DNA of 42,308 bases, taken from NCBI GenBank assembly GCA_012838305.1, contig DUPN01000013.1, positions 1 through 42,308 on the forward strand, in the 5' to 3' direction. Source of the DNA: Bacillota bacterium. GTDB lineage: Bacteria; Bacillota; Limnochordia; Darwinibacteriales; Darwinibacteriaceae. This document shows, in pieces, positions 8,656-16,505 of the stretch. The position numbers and the translations under genes are program-made. Each line of letters starts with the position of its first letter. Within the stretch, counting starts at the first letter, position 1. The notes under the pieces are model-generated. The model was not told the origin of the DNA. It made no database searches and saw only the letters and a program-made list of their open reading frames with translations.

Positions 8656-9855
8656 CTAATAACCGCTGTCTTTGATTGTCTGAATAATGAGCTGAACTGC
8701 GTTTTCAATCGCAGGTCTGGGGGCAGACTGTTCATTAATCACGAGTTCAAGGGCGTCGCTCCATGCGGTCCAAACCGCATTCATAGCAGGAATAGCGGGC
8801 ATCGGAATACCTTCTGCCGCGGATTCCATTACGCCGCGCATATCGGGATCTTCATTAATGATGTCCGCTGCAGGCAGGAAAGCGGTTGGCCGGGGATCCC
8901 CCTCATAGATAGCCAACATGGTATCCTTTGTCGCCACAAACTCATTGAGGAACAGGTTGGCCAACATTTTGTTCTCACTGAAGGAGCTCACCATAAAGCC
9001 TTGAGCACCTAAGAAAGGCCGGCCATATTGCCCTTGGTACGACGGAATCTGTTTGAAACCATAGTTGATACCTGCAGAACGCACATCACCGAAGGCCCAG
9101 GGACCGGTGATCATGCCCGCTGCATTACCGTTTTGAAAGAGACTCATCATGGTATCATAGGGTGTGGCGCGGGCCAAAATCCGCTCATCCAAAAGATACT
9201 CAAAGAACTCAAAACCTTCTACCGCGCCATCGTTGGCGAGGCCAACATCGAGGGGATCCAAGACACCGTCTGCATCCAAACCAAAGACATAGCCCCCCAG
9301 GATGCTGAAGAATGGGAAGGTGTGGTAGGGATCAGGCTGGGGCATGACAAGTGCATACTTGCCTTCTTCTCTTAGCTCCTTGCCAAGCTCAATGAGTTCT
9401 TCAAAGGTTTCAGGTCCCTCATCGCCCGCTAGATCCTTGTTGTAAATCAGACCGATGGCTTCAATAGCGTAGGGAATTCCGTAGTACTTTCCGCCCCAGG
9501 TGAAGGCATCGAGACCCGACTGAAGGAAGGCAGACTCATCGGCAAGCTCAATGGGTTCAATCAAACCGTCTGTGATCAACTGGCCTAACCAGTCATGAGC
9601 ACCGACAATAATGTCCGGGCCTTCGCCCGTGGGAGCAACGATAGCGAGATTATCGCGGATATCTCCAAAGGGAAGCTCCTGAATCCTGACTGTAATTCCA
9701 TACTCGATCACGAACTCCTTGGCGACTCCTGCCAGAACAGGTGCCCTTTCACCGTCGGACCAGATCAATAACTCTCCCGGAACGGAAGCCATTGTTGGCA
9801 GACTCAGCGACATGACCAGTACAAGCAGAAAGAAAATCGTGGCTATTCGTTTCAT
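8656..9855 (-). CDS. malE: Maltose/maltodextrin-binding protein MalE
   Basis: The 399-residue precursor has a signal peptide (KR start, hydrophobic FFLLVLVMSLSL, cleavage near the Ala-Ser at residue 22-24). It then has the maltose-binding-protein pattern: ELLIWSDGERAPVLAGVAKE, GPDIIVGAHDWLG, GLIYNKDL and AAGMITGPWAFGDV. It should sit outside the membrane, bind maltodextrins and deliver them to MalFG. No lipobox cysteine is present, so in a Gram-positive cell anchoring is unclear. ATG 9855 has GGAGG nine bases upstream. A cre-like operator at 9924-9937 suggests carbon catabolite control. It is the first gene of malE-malF-malG. Confidence 0.92.
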   Translation of the reverse strand: MKRIATIFFLLVLVMSLSLPTMASVPGELLIWSDGERAPVLAGVAKEFVIEYGITVRIQELPFGDIRDNLAIVAPTGEGPDIIVGAHDWLGQLITDGLIEPIELADESAFLQSGLDAFTWGGKYYGIPYAIEAIGLIYNKDLAGDEGPETFEELIELGKELREEGKYALVMPQPDPYHTFPFFSILGGYVFGLDADGVLDPLDVGLANDGAVEGFEFFEYLLDERILARATPYDTMMSLFQNGNAAGMITGPWAFGDVRSAGINYGFKQIPSYQGQYGRPFLGAQGFMVSSFSENKMLANLFLNEFVATKDTMLAIYEGDPRPTAFLPAADIINEDPDMRGVMESAAEGIPMPAIPAMNAVWTAWSDALELVINEQSAPRPAIENAVQLIIQTIKDSGY

Positions 9856-9923
9856 TGCACGCACCTCCATATTATAAGACTTAAATCGGCAGTACAAACC
9901 CTAAGAACCCATCACCTCCACTA

Positions 9924-9937
9924 TGACAACGTTTGCA
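9924..9937 (-). promoter_or_regulatory. cre-like operator upstream of malE
   Basis: Minus strand TGCAAACGTTGTCA matches the CcpA cre consensus TGWAANCGNTNWCA at all fixed positions but one (C for W at position 3). A LacI-family maltose regulator could bind the same kind of site. It lies about 70 nt upstream of the malE start. Confidence 0.6.
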
Positions 9938-10036
9938 CTAGATGCTAAACCATTTTAAGGGTCTTGCCCTGTGTGATTAGTGTTCGCTACAAAGACGGTC
10001 CTTCCTCCCTATTCTCCCAGGTTTGGTCACGAATTC

Positions 10037-10065
10037 TTGGATTTTACATTCCGGAGCTTTACACT
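10037..10065 (+). promoter_or_regulatory. Candidate sigma-A promoter of thyX
   Basis: TTGGAT (10037-10042), 17-nt spacer, TACACT (10060-10065), implying a leader of roughly 105 nt before the thyX start. The rest of the 9938-10176 gap shows no other clear signal. Confidence 0.4.
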
Positions 10066-10176
10066 GTTGGCGGGAAAATCTTCTGCCTTCTGCTAGTCGA
10101 AATACTAAGTAACGAATTTTGTTTCTTTCTCCCTGGAAAACTGATAGACTAAAGAAAAACTAGGAGGGTATCTTGG

Positions 10177-10884
10177 ATGGAAAAACGCAAGATTGCTGTA
10201 GCAGAACATGGATATGTGCTCCTAAAGGACTGGATGGGCGACGATCTTTCCCCCGTCAATGATGCAAAAGTTAGTTTTGACAAGGAGAGCAGCCAGTTGG
10301 GGGACAGAGAGAAACGGCTCATCACCTATCTCGCCGATCACCAACACACATCCCCATTCCGGCACTCTGTGCTAAAGTTCGAAGTCTATGCTCCCCTCAT
10401 GGTGGCTCGGCAATGGTGGAAACATGTCATTGGCAGCGAACATGGAGAAGGCTATGATCGCCTGACCGCTTGGAACGAGTCAAGCCGACGCTATATCACA
10501 GAAGAGCCCATGTTTTTGATCCCTGGAGTGGACGAGTGGAGATCTGTCCCTGAAAATCGCAAACAGGGCAGCGGAGGTAACCTCGCTCCAAGCCTGGGGG
10601 AGAAGTACACCGAAGCGCTGCAAAAGCACGTCCAGGAAAGCCTCAGGCTCTATCAACAGGCCTTGGAAGACCAAGTCTGTCCCGAGCAGGCCCGCCTCTT
10701 CTTGCCCGCCTACGGTTTGTATGTGCGTTGGGTATGGACAGGCAGCCTCCAAGCTGTGGCCCACTTCCTTAAGCTCCGTTTGGACCATGCCGCCCAAAAA
10801 GAAATCCGAGACTTTGCCGCAGCAGTTGAGACCTTAGCAAGAGAGAAGTTTCCTGTTGCGTTGGAAGCACTGCTCAAGGCCTAA
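10177..10884 (+). CDS. thyX: Flavin-dependent thymidylate synthase ThyX
   Basis: The 235-residue protein makes dTMP from dUMP using methylene-tetrahydrofolate, FAD and NADPH. Recognisable family blocks are TSPFRHSVLKFEVYAPLMVA near 65-83, RQWWKH near 84-89, and WNESSRRYI near 106-114, followed by the C-terminal LRLDHAAQKEIRDFA block. The classical RHRxxSxNExSxR motif is modified: the first arginine is Lys, and about ten residues (GSEHGEGYDRLTA region) separate the two halves. I believe long-insert ThyX variants of this kind exist, so function is likely retained. ATG 10177 has AGGAGGG upstream. It is a single gene closed by a terminator. Confidence 0.88.
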   Translation: MEKRKIAVAEHGYVLLKDWMGDDLSPVNDAKVSFDKESSQLGDREKRLITYLADHQHTSPFRHSVLKFEVYAPLMVARQWWKHVIGSEHGEGYDRLTAWNESSRRYITEEPMFLIPGVDEWRSVPENRKQGSGGNLAPSLGEKYTEALQKHVQESLRLYQQALEDQVCPEQARLFLPAYGLYVRWVWTGSLQAVAHFLKLRLDHAAQKEIRDFAAAVETLAREKFPVALEALLKA

Positions 10885-10892
10885 CACAAAAG

Positions 10893-10937
10893 CCGCCAAG
10901 ATCCAAGGAAACTCTCTGGAAATTGGCGGATTTTTTT
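10893..10937 (+). terminator. Terminator after thyX, possibly bidirectional
   Basis: CCGCCAA (10893-10899) pairs with TTGGCGG (10923-10929), with partial pairing inside, followed by a run of seven T. On the other strand TTTT follows, so it may also end the convergent VWA transcript. Confidence 0.8.
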
Positions 10938-10965
10938 GTAGCGCTCTATGGGGAGGTTACCCAGT

Positions 10966-11619
10966 TTAGTGCTCACCACCGCGGCGTCTGTAATCTGCCT
11001 CGATTTTTTCTTTCCACTCCTCGGATACCTCTCCCTGCTCCCGAAAGCGGGTCACCACATCACTGATCACAGCAAAGTTCAGCTCCACACCCTGCTTGTC
11101 TGCATGATAACTCTGGGCATAGCCGGCCCGAATACCAACATGACCTGCGGTCTCAATGGCATCCATATTGGCACCTAAGAAGATGAACTCCCATCCATCT
11201 TGCTGTTGATGCTGTTCTACTTGGGATCGTATCGTCTCCACGCTGTACTCATGACTGCTGTTCTCCTGCCCGTCGGTGATAATTACAAACATGACGTTCT
11301 CAGCGCGATACTCCTCTGCCGTGTTTCTTTGGGCATTACGGATCTTGTTCATGGTAGTCCCCATAGCATCGAGCAGAGCTGTAGAGCCACCAATCTGGTA
11401 CTCCTTTTCGGTCATCTTCCCCACAGCGCGCAGATCGATCCGATCATGGAGGAGCTCGTAACCATGATCAAATAGTACTGTGGTCACAACACACTCGCCC
11501 TGCACTTGCTTCTGCTTTTCCAGCATGGCGTTGTAACCGCCGATGGTGTCACTTTCTAAACCGCCCATGGATCCACTCTTGTCCAAAATGAACACCAGTT
11601 CTGTCAATCCCTGTTTCAC
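10966..11619 (-). CDS. VWA (von Willebrand factor A) domain protein
   Basis: The 217-residue protein is almost entirely one VWA domain. It starts MKQGLTELVFILDKSGSMGG, with a complete MIDAS metal site D13-x-S15-x-S17, the conserved Thr in GGSTALLDA and Asp in IITDGQENSS. It has no signal peptide or membrane helix, so it is cytoplasmic. Similar short VWA proteins (GGYNAMLEKQK signature) are widespread in Bacillota and bacteriophages; their role is not well defined and they are thought to assemble protein complexes. The start is GTG 11619 with AGGGGG upstream. It stands alone between the thyX terminator and the methyltransferase-like gene. Confidence 0.85.
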   Translation of the reverse strand: MKQGLTELVFILDKSGSMGGLESDTIGGYNAMLEKQKQVQGECVVTTVLFDHGYELLHDRIDLRAVGKMTEKEYQIGGSTALLDAMGTTMNKIRNAQRNTAEEYRAENVMFVIITDGQENSSHEYSVETIRSQVEQHQQQDGWEFIFLGANMDAIETAGHVGIRAGYAQSYHADKQGVELNFAVISDVVTRFREQGEVSEEWKEKIEADYRRRGGEH

Positions 11620-11697
11620 TGCCTTGACCCCCTAATGATTTTGTTACCTTAAGAATAGCAGCCTCCAGGGGATCCTAGGTCGCTTTTTGGGCGACAA

Positions 11698-12372
11698 TTA
11701 CCAAACATAAGGAAGCAGCCGATAGCGAACCTTGCGGGCATACTCTAAATAGCCAGCAAGATGTGCTCGCAGCATCCGATCCTCAAGATAGGTTCTGAGC
11801 ACAATTATGGCAGAAATGACTCCAGCGGTAACAGCGACCAGAGTTGTACTAAAAACAAGGGCTATTCCCAACGCCGACAAGAGCACCGCTGCATATGTAG
11901 GATGCCGCACGACGCCGTATACTCCGGTGGCAATGACAGACTGCCCCCGTTCGGCTTGAATCCGCGAGGTGGACTCCAAGAACGGGTTAACCGCCAGGGC
12001 GGATACAGCCAGTAGGCTGGAGAGTACAACCAGGATCATCCCTATCCAGTACAGCGTGGGGCTAGGTACGCTACCTTGCCATTCGCGTCCAGCAACCCAG
12101 TGGATGGCGAAGAAGTGCAAAATCCAATACGATCCTAATAGTACTTTGTCCCAGAGGGGCGAATCGGTGACCACCTTGCCGCGTTGGCTCAATGTTTCCG
12201 GGTTAACTCTGAGCATAATAACGGAAGCTGCGATGGATATCGCAAAAATGGTGCCAAAGTAGATCCAAACATGCCAACTTAGTTCAGAGCGTGCCCCAAG
12301 CCAAAATAGAATCAAAGCCAAGATTCGCTGCACCAAAACCCGCACTACGTAGTTCATTGCACCCTGATCCAT
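11698..12372 (-). CDS. Isoprenylcysteine carboxyl methyltransferase (ICMT)/PEMT-like membrane protein
   Basis: A membrane protein of about 224 residues with five or so hydrophobic segments and the family's C-terminal cofactor-binding motif, seen as GVYGVVRHPTYAAVLL followed near the end by an acidic-aromatic block (LEDRMLRAHLAGYLEYARKV). Relatives methylate isoprenylated cysteines or phospholipids using S-adenosylmethionine; the bacterial substrates are largely unknown. ATG 12372 is preferred because GAGG lies eight bases upstream. It lies 26 bases after the macro-domain gene on the same strand, so the two could be co-transcribed. Confidence 0.8.
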   Translation of the reverse strand: MDQGAMNYVVRVLVQRILALILFWLGARSELSWHVWIYFGTIFAISIAASVIMLRVNPETLSQRGKVVTDSPLWDKVLLGSYWILHFFAIHWVAGREWQGSVPSPTLYWIGMILVVLSSLLAVSALAVNPFLESTSRIQAERGQSVIATGVYGVVRHPTYAAVLLSALGIALVFSTTLVAVTAGVISAIIVLRTYLEDRMLRAHLAGYLEYARKVRYRLLPYVW

Positions 12373-12398
12373 TGCCAACGCCTCAAATCTAAACGTTC

Positions 12399-13397
12399 TT
12401 AGATTCCGCCCAGCAAAGGCTGGTCATAGCGGAACAAGACCTCATTGACCGCATAGATATCGTACTGTCCCTGCAGGATAAAGTATTCCACGATCACATC
12501 GGACACCTGACTGTGGGACAGCGTATAGCCCGCTCGTTTCAGAAGGTCATTCGTTTCGTCTAGGGAAAGCTCCAGGGCAATGGCCAGGGCCAGAATCGTG
12601 CGCTTACTGGGCATATATCCTTTATTACTGCGTATTTTGGAGAAAAGCCGACGATCCAAATTGGCCTTCTTGTATACTTCCACATCAGTCTTGCCCTTGC
12701 GATCAATAAGTCGCAGCAAAGTCTCGGAAAACGCTTCATCTAAATTGCCCACCAGATCCTCCAGGTGCAAAGGGGTCTTAAGCTCCCTTAGGGTGTAGCA
12801 AGTGACGATGGTCTCCCCTTCATTTTCGGGCAGGTCGCCCTTCCGGCGCCGCCTTTCCAGTCCCTCTTCTACATAGTTTTGAGCGAGGTAATCGGCAATG
12901 TTGCCCAGGAGCTCCTCACTTACAGTATAGGCTTCTCTATCAAAGACAACGAGGTACACGTGGAGATCATGATCCTCGAGGAAGTCCTGGATCGCACCCA
13001 CGGCGACCTTCAGAGCCTGCTTCTTCGGATAGCCGTAGAGACCGCTGGAAATCAGGGGAAAAGCAATGCTCTCGCAGCCATGTTCCACCGCCCGCTGAAG
13101 GCTGCTGCGGTAGGAGGAACGAAGTTTCTCCTCCTCCCCGTTCTGACCATCGCGGTAGATGGGCCCTGCAGTGTGAATGATATATTTGGCGGAAAGGGCG
13201 TACCCAGGAGTGATCACCGCCTCACCGACCTCGATGGGCGCAAGCTTTGCACAAGCTGCCTCGAGTTTTTGGGTCCCGGCGGCTCGAAAGATGGCTCCGC
13301 TGACTCCACCTCCCCTGGCCAGATTGGTATTCGCCGCATTTACAATCGCGTCAACATTCATTTTCGTAATATCCTGTCTGACAATGGTAAAGGGCAT
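12399..13397 (-). CDS. Macro domain protein (ADP-ribose hydrolase-like) with C-terminal helical/HTH-like domain
   Basis: The first 175 or so residues are a macro domain: IVNAANTNLARGGGVSGAIF, GEAVITPGYALSAKYIIHTA and FPLISSGLYGYPKKQA line the ADP-ribose pocket. Such domains remove ADP-ribose from proteins or deacetylate O-acetyl-ADP-ribose. A basic linker (ERRRRKGD) leads to a C-terminal region of about 130 residues containing SKIRSNKGYMPSKRTILALA and LSLDETNDLLKRAGYTLSHS, which reads like a helix-turn-helix or RNA-binding helical module. I have seen this combination in other Bacillota macro proteins, but its role is not established. ATG 13397 has AGGAGGAG upstream. It may be transcribed with the downstream methyltransferase-like gene. 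Confidence 0.85.
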   Translation of the reverse strand: MPFTIVRQDITKMNVDAIVNAANTNLARGGGVSGAIFRAAGTQKLEAACAKLAPIEVGEAVITPGYALSAKYIIHTAGPIYRDGQNGEEEKLRSSYRSSLQRAVEHGCESIAFPLISSGLYGYPKKQALKVAVGAIQDFLEDHDLHVYLVVFDREAYTVSEELLGNIADYLAQNYVEEGLERRRRKGDLPENEGETIVTCYTLRELKTPLHLEDLVGNLDEAFSETLLRLIDRKGKTDVEVYKKANLDRRLFSKIRSNKGYMPSKRTILALAIALELSLDETNDLLKRAGYTLSHSQVSDVIVEYFILQGQYDIYAVNEVLFRYDQPLLGGI

Positions 13398-13463
13398 ACC
13401 TTCTCCTCCTTGCTGACCTCTTTTACCCCATTAGTTCTTCCTTCGGGTTACCCTTACCTGCAC

Positions 13464-13493
13464 AAAAAAAGAAGCCCTCCCAAAGAGAGCTTC
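13464..13493 (-). terminator. Rho-independent terminator of dps
   Basis: Minus strand GAAGCTCTC pairs with GAGGGCTTC (one G-U pair) around a short loop at 13493-13471, followed by seven T. It begins 16 nt after the dps stop. Confidence 0.85.
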
Positions 13494-13508
13494 CGCCTGA
13501 GCTATCAG

Positions 13509-13976
13509 CTATTGGAGATAGGCATCCAGCATCCAGATGATTTTCTCGTATTCAGACAAACTACCCAGCATACGATCGACGCTGACCTCATCACCTGCAT
13601 CTTGAGCAGCCGCGAGGCCAGAGCGCAGACCGGCTACTAGTGTGCCGTAATCAGCCAGGAGATCGACTGCGAGATCTCTAGAGGAAATGGGTGCACTGGC
13701 TGCTTCCTTTAGTTTGGCCTTCTCCAAGTATGCGGCCAGGGAGGCGGTTGGACGATGTCCAATCATCAAAATCCGTTCGGCTACTGCATCGATTTCCTCG
13801 GCCACAGCATCATAGAGTTCCTCTAGCTTGGCGTGTAAGGTAAAGAATCCCGCACCTTCTACATTCCAATGATAATTGTGCAGCTTCGTATAGAGCACGT
13901 GGAGATCCGCAAGGTGCTGATCGAGATGCTCCGCTACCTTTTTTGTGGCTTCGTTTGATAAACCAATTCTGTTCAT
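13509..13976 (-). CDS. dps: Dps family DNA-binding ferritin-like protein
   Basis: A 155-residue Dps, the usual length. Dps dodecamers oxidise and store iron and shield DNA under oxidative stress. The ferroxidase-site residues are visible in LHNYHWNVEGAGFFTLHAKL (two His) and LEELYDAVAEEIDAVAERIL (Asp and Glu), with the following ILMIGHRPTASLAAYL block also typical. ATG 13976 is chosen since GAGGAGGG precedes it; an in-frame ATG 13 codons upstream would add an atypical N-terminus and lies beyond the ribosome site. A Fur/PerR-like box at 14041-14055 suggests iron or peroxide control. It is a single gene with its own terminator. Confidence 0.93.
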   Translation of the reverse strand: MNRIGLSNEATKKVAEHLDQHLADLHVLYTKLHNYHWNVEGAGFFTLHAKLEELYDAVAEEIDAVAERILMIGHRPTASLAAYLEKAKLKEAASAPISSRDLAVDLLADYGTLVAGLRSGLAAAQDAGDEVSVDRMLGSLSEYEKIIWMLDAYLQ

Positions 13977-14040
13977 GACATGCCCTCCTCTTACGCTCAA
14001 ATTCTTAGGAATCAACTCCTAAACCTGTCATGTACCTTAA

Positions 14041-14055
14041 TGATAATGTTTATCG
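14041..14055 (-). promoter_or_regulatory. Fur/PerR-family box upstream of dps
   Basis: TGATAATGTTTATCG is a 7-1-7 inverted repeat matching TGATAATNATTATCA at 12 of 14 defined positions. It lies about 65 nt upstream of dps, in the divergent region shared with the acyl-CoA ligase gene. Confidence 0.55.
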
Positions 14056-14217
14056 TTTACTTTGTCAAGGAGAAAATTGAGACCTTACGGGCTTAGGATG
14101 TGAACCCAAACCCGGAAATATGCAGGCGCCCCCCTTTGTTGCGTAACAGTTATCCATACTTTATACTTAGCTTATACTTAGGCAGAACATGAAATCCCGA
14201 AGCAGGAGGAGTACGCG

Positions 14218-16479
14218 GTGAATGCATTCAGCGAGAGCGTTTTAGAGGAGCTAGACCGCATCTTAGAGAGGGCCCATGGGGAAGGCCGAAGCACCCTTTA
14301 CGAATTCGAGGTCTATGCGCTTTTGAACAGGATTGGTGTTAAGACCCCCAACTACCTCTTTCTCCCCGATCCCCAGGAGGTGCAGGAAGCGTCGCTGGGC
14401 CAGTTCGGTTCAGACCTGGTGGTTAAGATCGTCTCGCCCCAGATTGCCCACAAGGAAAAACTAGGCGGCGTTAGGATTCTTAGAAACTGGAATCCCCAGG
14501 ACGTAAGAAGCGCCCTCCAGGAGATGAAAAAGGACGTCCTATCCCACTTTCCCCAAGATCAAGAGCCTGTCATTGAGGGCTTCTTGCTGGTTGAGTTCGT
14601 TCCACACTCCCCCGCCCTGGGCAATGAAACCATGATCGGATGCCGGCAGGATGACGAGTTCGGTCCCGTAGTTGTGATCAGCAAAGGGGGGAGTGATGCA
14701 GAGTTTTTTGCCAAGTACTATCACCCCGCAAGCATCCATTTGCCCCCTCTCCAGGGAGAGGCAGCTTTGAGCTTTATAAACACTCTTCAGGTGGCCCAGA
14801 AGTTCAGACAGATTGGAAAAGAAGCCAATCTATCGCAAATGGCGGAGGCACTGGCCCGTGTGTCCAGCTTGGCGTATCTCTACTCCAGCCTTGCACCGGT
14901 CAAGAGACGCTATAGGCTCCAGGCTCTAGACATAAATCCACTGGTTTTCACGGACGATGACCGCTTGATCGCCATTGACGGTTTCGGAGAGTTCAGCGCG
15001 GCCGAGGAGCTCCCTGAAAACGCGACCCAGGTGCATGGGGAGAATCTGGAGATGTTCTTTATGCCCCAGACCATAGCGGTCATAGGGGTCTCTGCCGATC
15101 GATCCAAGCCCAACATGGCCCGGGAAATCGCCATCCTCCTGCACAAAATGGGTCATCGCGACCTATACATGGTGAATCCCAGGGGTGGAACAATCAAGAT
15201 TGAGGGCACAGAGTATACACTATACAGAAACGTCCAGGAGATTCCGGGGGCGATGGATCTCGTCGTCTATGTGGCCCCCATGGCAAGTACAGCGCAATTT
15301 GTAAGGGATCTGTCTGGCAAGGCTAAGGCCGTGATCGTCATTTCAGGGCTTCCCGCTGATCTGGAGTACTCCGATTTCATTACGCAGATGAATGAAGTCA
15401 AGCCCAAGGAACTGCGGATCATCGGCCCTAACTGTATGGGGGTTTTCTTCGCCCCCGCAGAAGGCAAAAAGGGGGTCAACACCCTCTTCATCGAAGAGAA
15501 GAAGCTAGGCCTGAAGTACTCCCAAGACAGCAACACCGCCCTTTTAACACAGAGCGGCGCCTTAGCCTTAACCTCCATCGATGCTATGCAAAACAGCGGC
15601 GTCTTCAAAGTCATCGTCAGTTTGGGCAACCAATATGACGTGAAAATCACCGATTTGATGGCCCACTTTGCTTCAGACCCCGCAATTGACTTGATCGCCT
15701 TATATATGGAGGGATTATCTCCGGGTGAAGGTCGCCTCTTCTTTGAACTGACCCAGAAGAGTCAAAAGCCCATCCTTGTTTACAAATCCGGCCAGACCGA
15801 GGTGGGGGCCAAAGCGGCGGCCTCCCATACCGCGGCCATGAGTGGGAATTATCAGGTATTTCAGAGCGCTGCCAAGCAAGGGGGGGCGATCCTGGCGGAG
15901 ACATTGGAGGAATTCTACGATTACCTACGCATCTTCTCCCTCCTGGCCAAAAAGAGACCTTTAGGCAACCGAGTTGCAGGCGTTGTTAACGCCGGTTTTG
16001 AATCCACCATTGCCGGAGATGCACTACGGGGACTGATCCCGGCAAACCTACAGACTGAGACAATCCGAAGACTGCGCCAGCTTGACGTACACGGCCTGGT
16101 GGATCTTTCCACCGCACTTTTGGATGTAACGCCCATGGCCAACGACCAGCTCTTCACCGACTATGTAGAGACAGTACTGCAAGATCCCAATGTGGATGCG
16201 GTCTTTGTGAGTATTGTCCCCCATTCGAACGCCCTGAAAAGCGGACCGGATAGGGCCCGGGATCCCGACGGCATGGCCAGCCTCCTGGTCCAGCTAGCAC
16301 ACAGGTACGAAAAGCCCCTGGTCGTTTCGGTGAACGGAGCGCGCTACTATGACGAATTTGTGGCCGTGATGGAAGAAGGGGGACTGCCCGTTTACAGAAA
16401 TCCCCGTGCCGCCGTTCAAGCGCTGAACACCTTTGTGCGGTATCACTTGCATCGGCCGCCCCTCTCAGGCCGCCCTTAG
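14218..16479 (+). CDS. Fused ADP-forming acyl-CoA synthetase (acetate-CoA ligase type), ATP-grasp domain first
   Basis: The 753-residue protein fuses both halves of an NDP-forming acyl-CoA synthetase in beta-alpha order. Residues about 20-270 are an ATP-grasp domain (EVYALLNRIGVKTPNYLFLP, VVKIVSPQIAHKEKLGGV, LDINPLVF). Residues about 280-390 are a CoA-binding domain (TIAVIGVSADRSKPNMA). The rest is the succinyl-CoA-ligase-like part, with the expected phospho-histidine at about His537 in AASHTAAMSGNYQ. The enzyme would convert acyl-CoA, ADP and phosphate to acid, ATP and CoA, or the reverse; the acyl group is unknown. Start GTG 14218 has GGAGGAG upstream. Repeated TATACT boxes near 14155-14180 are possible -10 elements. 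It converges with the aldehyde dehydrogenase gene, 14 bases away. Confidence 0.88.
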   Translation: MNAFSESVLEELDRILERAHGEGRSTLYEFEVYALLNRIGVKTPNYLFLPDPQEVQEASLGQFGSDLVVKIVSPQIAHKEKLGGVRILRNWNPQDVRSALQEMKKDVLSHFPQDQEPVIEGFLLVEFVPHSPALGNETMIGCRQDDEFGPVVVISKGGSDAEFFAKYYHPASIHLPPLQGEAALSFINTLQVAQKFRQIGKEANLSQMAEALARVSSLAYLYSSLAPVKRRYRLQALDINPLVFTDDDRLIAIDGFGEFSAAEELPENATQVHGENLEMFFMPQTIAVIGVSADRSKPNMAREIAILLHKMGHRDLYMVNPRGGTIKIEGTEYTLYRNVQEIPGAMDLVVYVAPMASTAQFVRDLSGKAKAVIVISGLPADLEYSDFITQMNEVKPKELRIIGPNCMGVFFAPAEGKKGVNTLFIEEKKLGLKYSQDSNTALLTQSGALALTSIDAMQNSGVFKVIVSLGNQYDVKITDLMAHFASDPAIDLIALYMEGLSPGEGRLFFELTQKSQKPILVYKSGQTEVGAKAAASHTAAMSGNYQVFQSAAKQGGAILAETLEEFYDYLRIFSLLAKKRPLGNRVAGVVNAGFESTIAGDALRGLIPANLQTETIRRLRQLDVHGLVDLSTALLDVTPMANDQLFTDYVETVLQDPNVDAVFVSIVPHSNALKSGPDRARDPDGMASLLVQLAHRYEKPLVVSVNGARYYDEFVAVMEEGGLPVYRNPRAAVQALNTFVRYHLHRPPLSGRP

Positions 16480-16505
16480 CCTTTGCTCTCAGGCTACATG
16501 GGCGG
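16470..16505. terminator. Possible bidirectional hairpin between convergent genes
   Basis: CCGCCC (16470-16475) pairs with GGGCGG (16500-16505) and TAGCC (16477-16481) with GGCTA (16492-16496), spanning both stop codons. There is no T run, so termination is only a guess. Confidence 0.3.

Noticed and set aside
9865-9875. TATAAT directly before the malE ribosome site as a -10 box
   Set aside because: It would place the transcription start inside the Shine-Dalgarno sequence, leaving no leader.
12879-13640. 253-codon open frame on the plus strand
   Set aside because: Antisense to the macro-domain gene and the dps end, crossing the dps terminator; the macro-domain reading is clearly the true one.
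14161-14181. Direct repeat TTATACTTAG twice upstream of the acyl-CoA ligase gene as an operator
   Set aside because: Only two short A/T-rich copies that also read as alternative -10 boxes; too little to call a binding site.
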